A stretch of DNA of 36,217 bases, taken from Fibrobacter sp. (GTDB lineage Bacteria; Fibrobacterota; Fibrobacteria; Fibrobacterales; Fibrobacteraceae). This document shows, in pieces, positions 32,735-36,217 of this stretch; position 1 is the stretch's first letter, and every line of letters begins with the position of its first letter. A program made the translations under genes and the position numbers. The notes under the pieces are model-generated. The model saw only the letters and a program-made list of their open reading frames with translations, ran no database searches and was not told where the DNA came from. The stretch lies in assembly GCA_017520105.1 (NCBI GenBank), contig JAFWRL010000152.1, forward strand, positions 1 to 36,217, given 5' to 3'.

Positions 32735-34381
32735 CTAATATCCGTATGCATAGAATTCTGCAAAATTGGTAAAATAGCGTGATTTAGTATATAATCGCGT
32801 GTTATCAGACCAGTGATTCCAATATTTATGGTTTAACTCCTTAGATATAGCCCCTAATTCAATAGTAGCTTTTTCGTATGCTCGTCTATATCCCGAAGTA
32901 ATTAATTTATAAGAAGTAGAATTTCTACTTTCGTATAAATCCTTCAGCGCTCCAGAAGCATCAATTAGATGACCATCTTCATGTACAATAGTTGAATAGA
33001 ATCGACTTGCGCTAAATGTCCTATTTAATTGTAATCCATTCCTGCTATCATATTTCCAACTAAATTCTATCCCCGTATTCGCATCAATCTGGATAGAATT
33101 ATCCGACAGCGCAGCTGCATTTGTTCTACGTCCCAAAGCAAATGCTGGATTCATTTTGGGGTTTACCCGATTAAAATGTATTGGAAAATTCACCCCCTCA
33201 ATATTTTGCACATATTTGGCCATCTTCTCATACATATCCTTAAAATACTCAGTGTCTGCAGAATAATTTTTTATTTTTCCATATCCATAATTCAGCACCT
33301 TTTCATGAGTTTTCCACTGGAATTCAGTGCTCAACTTGTATCTAAGCATATCTGTAAGCCCACCCATCAAGCCGCCCCAAAACGTCCCAGAAAGGCTCGC
33401 AATTGCAAAATGACCAAGGTTCCAGCTGTCCGTTGTCAAAGAATAGGTGACCGCAGATGAAGCGAAGCCGCTAAACGCACCGTTGACAGCCCCGCCCGCA
33501 AACGCGGCAGAAGTTCCTGCGGAACCCGCGGCTGCTCCGCCACTCGCCGCAACGGACAACCCTTTGGCACCCGCAGCGGCCGCACTCACGCCGGAGAACG
33601 CTTCACCGGCAGCTCCACCAGCGGCTCCGGCCAAGCCACCAACTCCAGCCATCTTAAGAGCCTCCCCTACGCAGCCGTCCTTGCCGCTACAGTTGGCATA
33701 CGCAGTCGTCCCGCCCACAATGGCTCCAATAGCAGCGCCAATTAATACGGGTGCAAACGCAAATTCCCCGTTCGGGTCCACAAAGTTTACCGGGTCTCCG
33801 CCGTACGTATAGGGATTCGCGAATTGTCCCGCAGGGTCGGGCGACATCCACATTCCAAAGAACGGGTCGAAGTAGCGGGCGCCGAAGTAGTACTTGCCAT
33901 GCTCACCATCAAATTCTTTGTCTTGCCAGCGCTTGTTGTCATCACCAGCATCCGGCGACAAATCCATCATCGTTCCGTACGCAAAATAATCGTATGCACT
34001 CTGCATTCCATCCGAAGTCGCGTAACCACGTACGTTGCCCTGCGCGTCCATCACCGGGAAATGCGCATTGCCCGCTTCATCACGGTAGCCGCCCGCCACC
34101 AGGTCTTTACGGACAAGTTTGAAAGTCCCGTTTACGCCATTCGTTTTCGTCGCTTCATAGACGCCCACACCCGGGAGTGTCACCCTCGTCATTCCCGAGC
34201 CATCCGAGAGCTTGTTATAGGAATACCAAAGACGGTCGCCTCCATCATCGTAGGCGATATCGATACGTTCCGTCACATCGTTCAGATATGGCGAGCTGCC
34301 ATTTACATCATCCAAGGCGTCCACTTCATCCAATGTAATATTTTGCGGCATCGTGGAGAACAGGAACACCTTTGACGGCAT
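32735..34381 (-). CDS. Orphan Rhs C-terminal tip with HExxH...E metallopeptidase toxin domain
   Basis: Residues 1-210 are the end of an Rhs/YD-repeat shell with the usual core signature (DKEFDGEHGKYYFGARYFDPFFGMWMSPDPAGQFANPYTYGGDPVNFVDPNG in pattern, about 153-207). A Gly/Ala-rich hydrophobic stretch follows (about 213-340), then a variable tip of ~190 residues. The tip has HEDGH (467-471) and, near the end, NFAEFYA with a glutamate at about 542, the spacing of a gluzincin zinc peptidase. The homologous frame continues 23 codons upstream of the ATG (YDAAGNIWYDLHNKL...) to 34450, where an in-frame TAG stops it. The large N-terminal Rhs shell is missing, so this is an orphan tip, possibly silent and kept for recombination with a full Rhs gene. 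Confidence 0.8.
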   Translation of the reverse strand: MPSKVFLFSTMPQNITLDEVDALDDVNGSSPYLNDVTERIDIAYDDGGDRLWYSYNKLSDGSGMTRVTLPGVGVYEATKTNGVNGTFKLVRKDLVAGGYRDEAGNAHFPVMDAQGNVRGYATSDGMQSAYDYFAYGTMMDLSPDAGDDNKRWQDKEFDGEHGKYYFGARYFDPFFGMWMSPDPAGQFANPYTYGGDPVNFVDPNGEFAFAPVLIGAAIGAIVGGTTAYANCSGKDGCVGEALKMAGVGGLAGAAGGAAGEAFSGVSAAAAGAKGLSVAASGGAAAGSAGTSAAFAGGAVNGAFSGFASSAVTYSLTTDSWNLGHFAIASLSGTFWGGLMGGLTDMLRYKLSTEFQWKTHEKVLNYGYGKIKNYSADTEYFKDMYEKMAKYVQNIEGVNFPIHFNRVNPKMNPAFALGRRTNAAALSDNSIQIDANTGIEFSWKYDSRNGLQLNRTFSASRFYSTIVHEDGHLIDASGALKDLYESRNSTSYKLITSGYRRAYEKATIELGAISKELNHKYWNHWSDNTRLYTKSRYFTNFAEFYAYGY

Positions 34382-34504
34382 GTTATTTTTGCCGTTCTTA
34401 TAGACAAGCTTGTTGTGCAGGTCGTACCAAATGTTCCCTGCGGCGTCATACTACGCACATCTTCATTAAAAAAATAGTTCGGACTTTTTCAAAAAAATAT
34501 AAAA

Positions 34505-34936
34505 CTACTTCCATTTATAATCGGGCAACCAGGTTCCGTCCGGTTTATGGAATGGCCAATAATTATCAGCAAAACTCGAACTTGGCACAGAATCCTCATA
34601 TTCTACTATTTTACCCGTTTCCCTATCATAGAAAAATACTTTTCCCTCTTTTTTATTTGCTGCTTTTTTCGCTAAAACGACAACATACCGACACTCACCA
34701 TTTGACATCGTTTTACAAACAGGCTTATCAACGGCCGTACTAAAAAGCAAGGCGGCTTCCCCTCCCCACCACATGCCATAAGTCATCGATTCAACTTCAA
34801 AGCTGTCTTGGATTTGTGAAGCATCAAATAATCGGCAACGGGGAAATTCTCTAACTTTATAAACCGCTATTACGGAATATACAAAAAATTCGTTTGTTCC
34901 GATATAAAAAGGAGATGCCCGCACGATGGCGGGCAT
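34505..34936 (-). pseudogene. Truncated ORF, possible remnant immunity gene
   Basis: The 143-codon frame has its first codons inside the GC-rich hairpin repeat, so its natural 5' end has probably been lost. The rest (GMWWGGEAALLFSTAVDKPVC, ECRYVVVLAKK, YDRETGKIVEY, a Trp/Tyr-rich end) is A+T-rich like the module downstream. Its end weakly recalls the lipoprotein at 31484 (Cys, then a hydrophobic strand, then Y-x-x-ET-x-x-I). It lies directly upstream of the orphan Rhs tip, where the immunity gene of an earlier tip would be left after tip replacement. No signal peptide remains. Function not recognised. Confidence 0.45.
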
Positions 34937-34940
34937 GACA
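34915..34940. repeat. Dispersed GC-rich hairpin repeat, copy 2
   Basis: ATGCCCGC (34915-34922) and GCGGGCAT (34929-34936) enclose loop ACGATG, followed by GACA. Stem and tail are identical to the copy at 15-40. It lies between the DinG-like gene and the truncated ORF, and may mark the edge of the Rhs module. Confidence 0.75.
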
Positions 34941-34960
34941 AACTACAAAAAGGAGCGGGG

Positions 34961-36217
34961 TTACTTCACGAAGCGTTCGATTTCAGCGACGGAGTTTGCA
35001 ACGCGGTTCTTGAAATTCCAGATGCGGGCGAAGGTCTTGCCGTAACGTTCGAGGATAACGCGATTATCCAAGATAAGGACCTTGCCAGAATCGGAATCAG
35101 AACGCAAGAGACGACCGATGCCCTGACGGAGTTCGATATAAGCTTCCGGGACAAAGAAATCCTTGAAGAAGTTCTTGTTTGCCGCTTTCATTTCGTTCGT
35201 GAGACCAGCAACAAGCGGGTCGGACGGGTTCGGGAACGGAAGCTTCGTGATGACGAGCAGCTTGAGCGCATCGCCCGGGAAATCGACGCCTTCCCAAAGA
35301 CTCTGGCAGCCAAGGAGGCAGGCGCCGCGTTCCTTACGGAACATCGCGACAAGACCATCCAGCGAACCATCGACGTGCTGGCAAAGCAAAAGTTTCTTGC
35401 GTTCGGCAAATGCAGGGGCAAGTGCGGCCTGAGCCTTCATCATGGTCGCCACACTTGTAAAGAGCACCATCGTATTTTCTTCGATAGACGGGAGCACCTT
35501 CAAGAGCGTGTCGTTCAAGGCATCGCCAAATTCCGGCATCGAGGGCTTCGGCAAGAACTTCGCGACCATCACGGAACGGCGTTCGTTCACGTCGGAGGGT
35601 TCCGTATAAACGCGCACAAACGGTTGCTTGCTCAAGCGGAGGCTATCCATGCCCATTTTCTGCAAGAAGTACGTGAGGTCGGCCTGCACAGAAAGCGTTG
35701 CCGAGGTGAATGTCGCGGACTTGATCCACGGATAGAATTTTTCTCTCCAGATGTTGCCGGAATGAAGCGGAAGCGCATGCAGCTTGATGGTGTGCGGATT
35801 GAAGGGTTCTTCCATGTAGAAGACCCAATCGGCACGGCCCGCCTTTGTTACAAATTCAAAGTCCGATATGAAGTGGTCGATTTCGGTCATACGGCCGGCA
35901 AGGTCGTTCACTACGCCTCTCAGGGAATCGACTTCCGCAGTCGCCGCAACAAGCTTGTCAGCCAAGGCACGGGCATTGGCGTACTGTTCAAGGAACGTGG
36001 CCGGATCCGCTTCATATTCCGCCAGAATGCTATTGGAGTACGTTAAACCGCCACGACCGTTTTTCTGTTTCGAAAGTTTCTTGCCAATCTTCATGAAGAA
36101 ACGGTGCAAGTTCTTTTCGGCCTCGGCGAGGGATTCAGAAAGTTTGTCACAAATTTCGTGAAGTTCCGGCTGTTCGGCAGGGATGCGGCTCGCGATTTCG
36201 GCAATAAGGCCGTCGCC
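34961..36217 (-). CDS. DinG-type superfamily 2 helicase, C-terminal part (5' end outside the window)
   Basis: The frame is open to the window edge, so only the last ~418 codons are seen. TFTSATL is the SAT motif III; VLFTSVATMMKAQAAL, SLWEGVDFPGDALKLLVITKLPFPNPSDP and ELRQGIGRLLRSDSDSGKVLILD (motif VI, QGxGRxxR) are typical of DinG/XPD-like 5'-3' DNA helicases. The Walker A and DEAH motifs and any iron-sulfur cysteines lie in the missing part. These helicases unwind R-loops and other structures in DNA repair. The start codon cannot be given. The gene ends 24 bp before the truncated ORF and is separated from it by the hairpin repeat. Confidence 0.88.
   Translation of the reverse strand, partial: GDGLIAEIASRIPAEQPELHEICDKLSESLAEAEKNLHRFFMKIGKKLSKQKNGRGGLTYSNSILAEYEADPATFLEQYANARALADKLVAATAEVDSLRGVVNDLAGRMTEIDHFISDFEFVTKAGRADWVFYMEEPFNPHTIKLHALPLHSGNIWREKFYPWIKSATFTSATLSVQADLTYFLQKMGMDSLRLSKQPFVRVYTEPSDVNERRSVMVAKFLPKPSMPEFGDALNDTLLKVLPSIEENTMVLFTSVATMMKAQAALAPAFAERKKLLLCQHVDGSLDGLVAMFRKERGACLLGCQSLWEGVDFPGDALKLLVITKLPFPNPSDPLVAGLTNEMKAANKNFFKDFFVPEAYIELRQGIGRLLRSDSDSGKVLILDNRVILERYGKTFARIWNFKNRVANSVAEIERFVK

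Noticed and set aside
34505..34936. Intact gene starting at 34936
   Set aside because: The start lies in a dispersed hairpin repeat, no ribosome site or signal peptide; treated as truncated.

Overview
The window looks like a Fibrobacter chromosome. The main evidence is a lipoprotein with the Fibrobacter succinogenes major paralogous (FISUMP) domain behind a Ser-rich linker (30589-31422), a TIGR02147/DUF4423 protein, a family best known from Fibrobacter, in a 4-nt overlap with a surface lipoprotein (18121-20579), a CE2-type acetyl esterase, and several promoters with a Bacteroidetes-like TAnnTTTG element (Fibrobacteres belong to the FCB superphylum). Species cannot be assigned from sequence alone. 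I saw no rRNA, tRNA, CRISPR array or insertion sequence. Most genes lie on the minus strand.

Layout. 65-7470 (-): a tight five-gene glycan operon, in transcription order gtrA-like, FAD oxidoreductase, GT-C transferase, GT-C transferase with a C-terminal NPCBM-like domain, and a third GT-C transferase. A divergent acyltransferase-3 gene (7637-8713, +) follows. 8846-10105 (-): M18 aminopeptidase. 10173-11938 (+): MCE/MlaD protein and an overlapping secreted helical-repeat protein. 11980-12930 (-): membrane-anchored protein. 13056-17985 (-): housekeeping operon ispA-dxs-TrmH/RlmB-like methyltransferase-pyrF with genes abutting or overlapping. 18121-20579 (-): TIGR02147 protein plus carbohydrate-binding lipoprotein. 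20718-22470 (-): GGDEF diguanylate cyclase with a putative periplasmic sugar-binding sensor, then a small lipoprotein. 22537-23589 (-): CE2-like esterase. 23788-28188 (-), A+T-rich: a secreted subtilase with a CUB-like C-terminus broken by two homopolymer frameshifts, then a lipoprotein and a small secreted protein. 28533-30428 (-): XPB/Ssl2-N-like helicase-associated protein. 30589-34936 (-), A+T-rich: FISUMP lipoprotein, two small lipoproteins, and an orphan Rhs C-terminal tip carrying an HExxH...E metallopeptidase toxin domain. 34961-36217 (-): 3' part of a DinG-type helicase running off the window.

Two things stand out. First, the Rhs module: a headless Rhs core remnant beginning directly after an in-frame stop, a Gly/Ala-rich hydrophobic stretch, a zinc-peptidase-like toxin tip, two downstream lipoproteins that are candidate periplasmic immunity proteins, and an upstream truncated ORF that may be left over from an earlier tip. 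Second, a composite repeat family: short arrays of degenerate heptanucleotides (units mostly starting AG) sit 3-7 nt upstream of GTCAT-starting palindromic intergenic elements at three separate sites. A further heptamer array lies in frame inside the M18 aminopeptidase gene. This suggests a dispersed, actively duplicating sequence type resembling the STRR heptamers of cyanobacteria.
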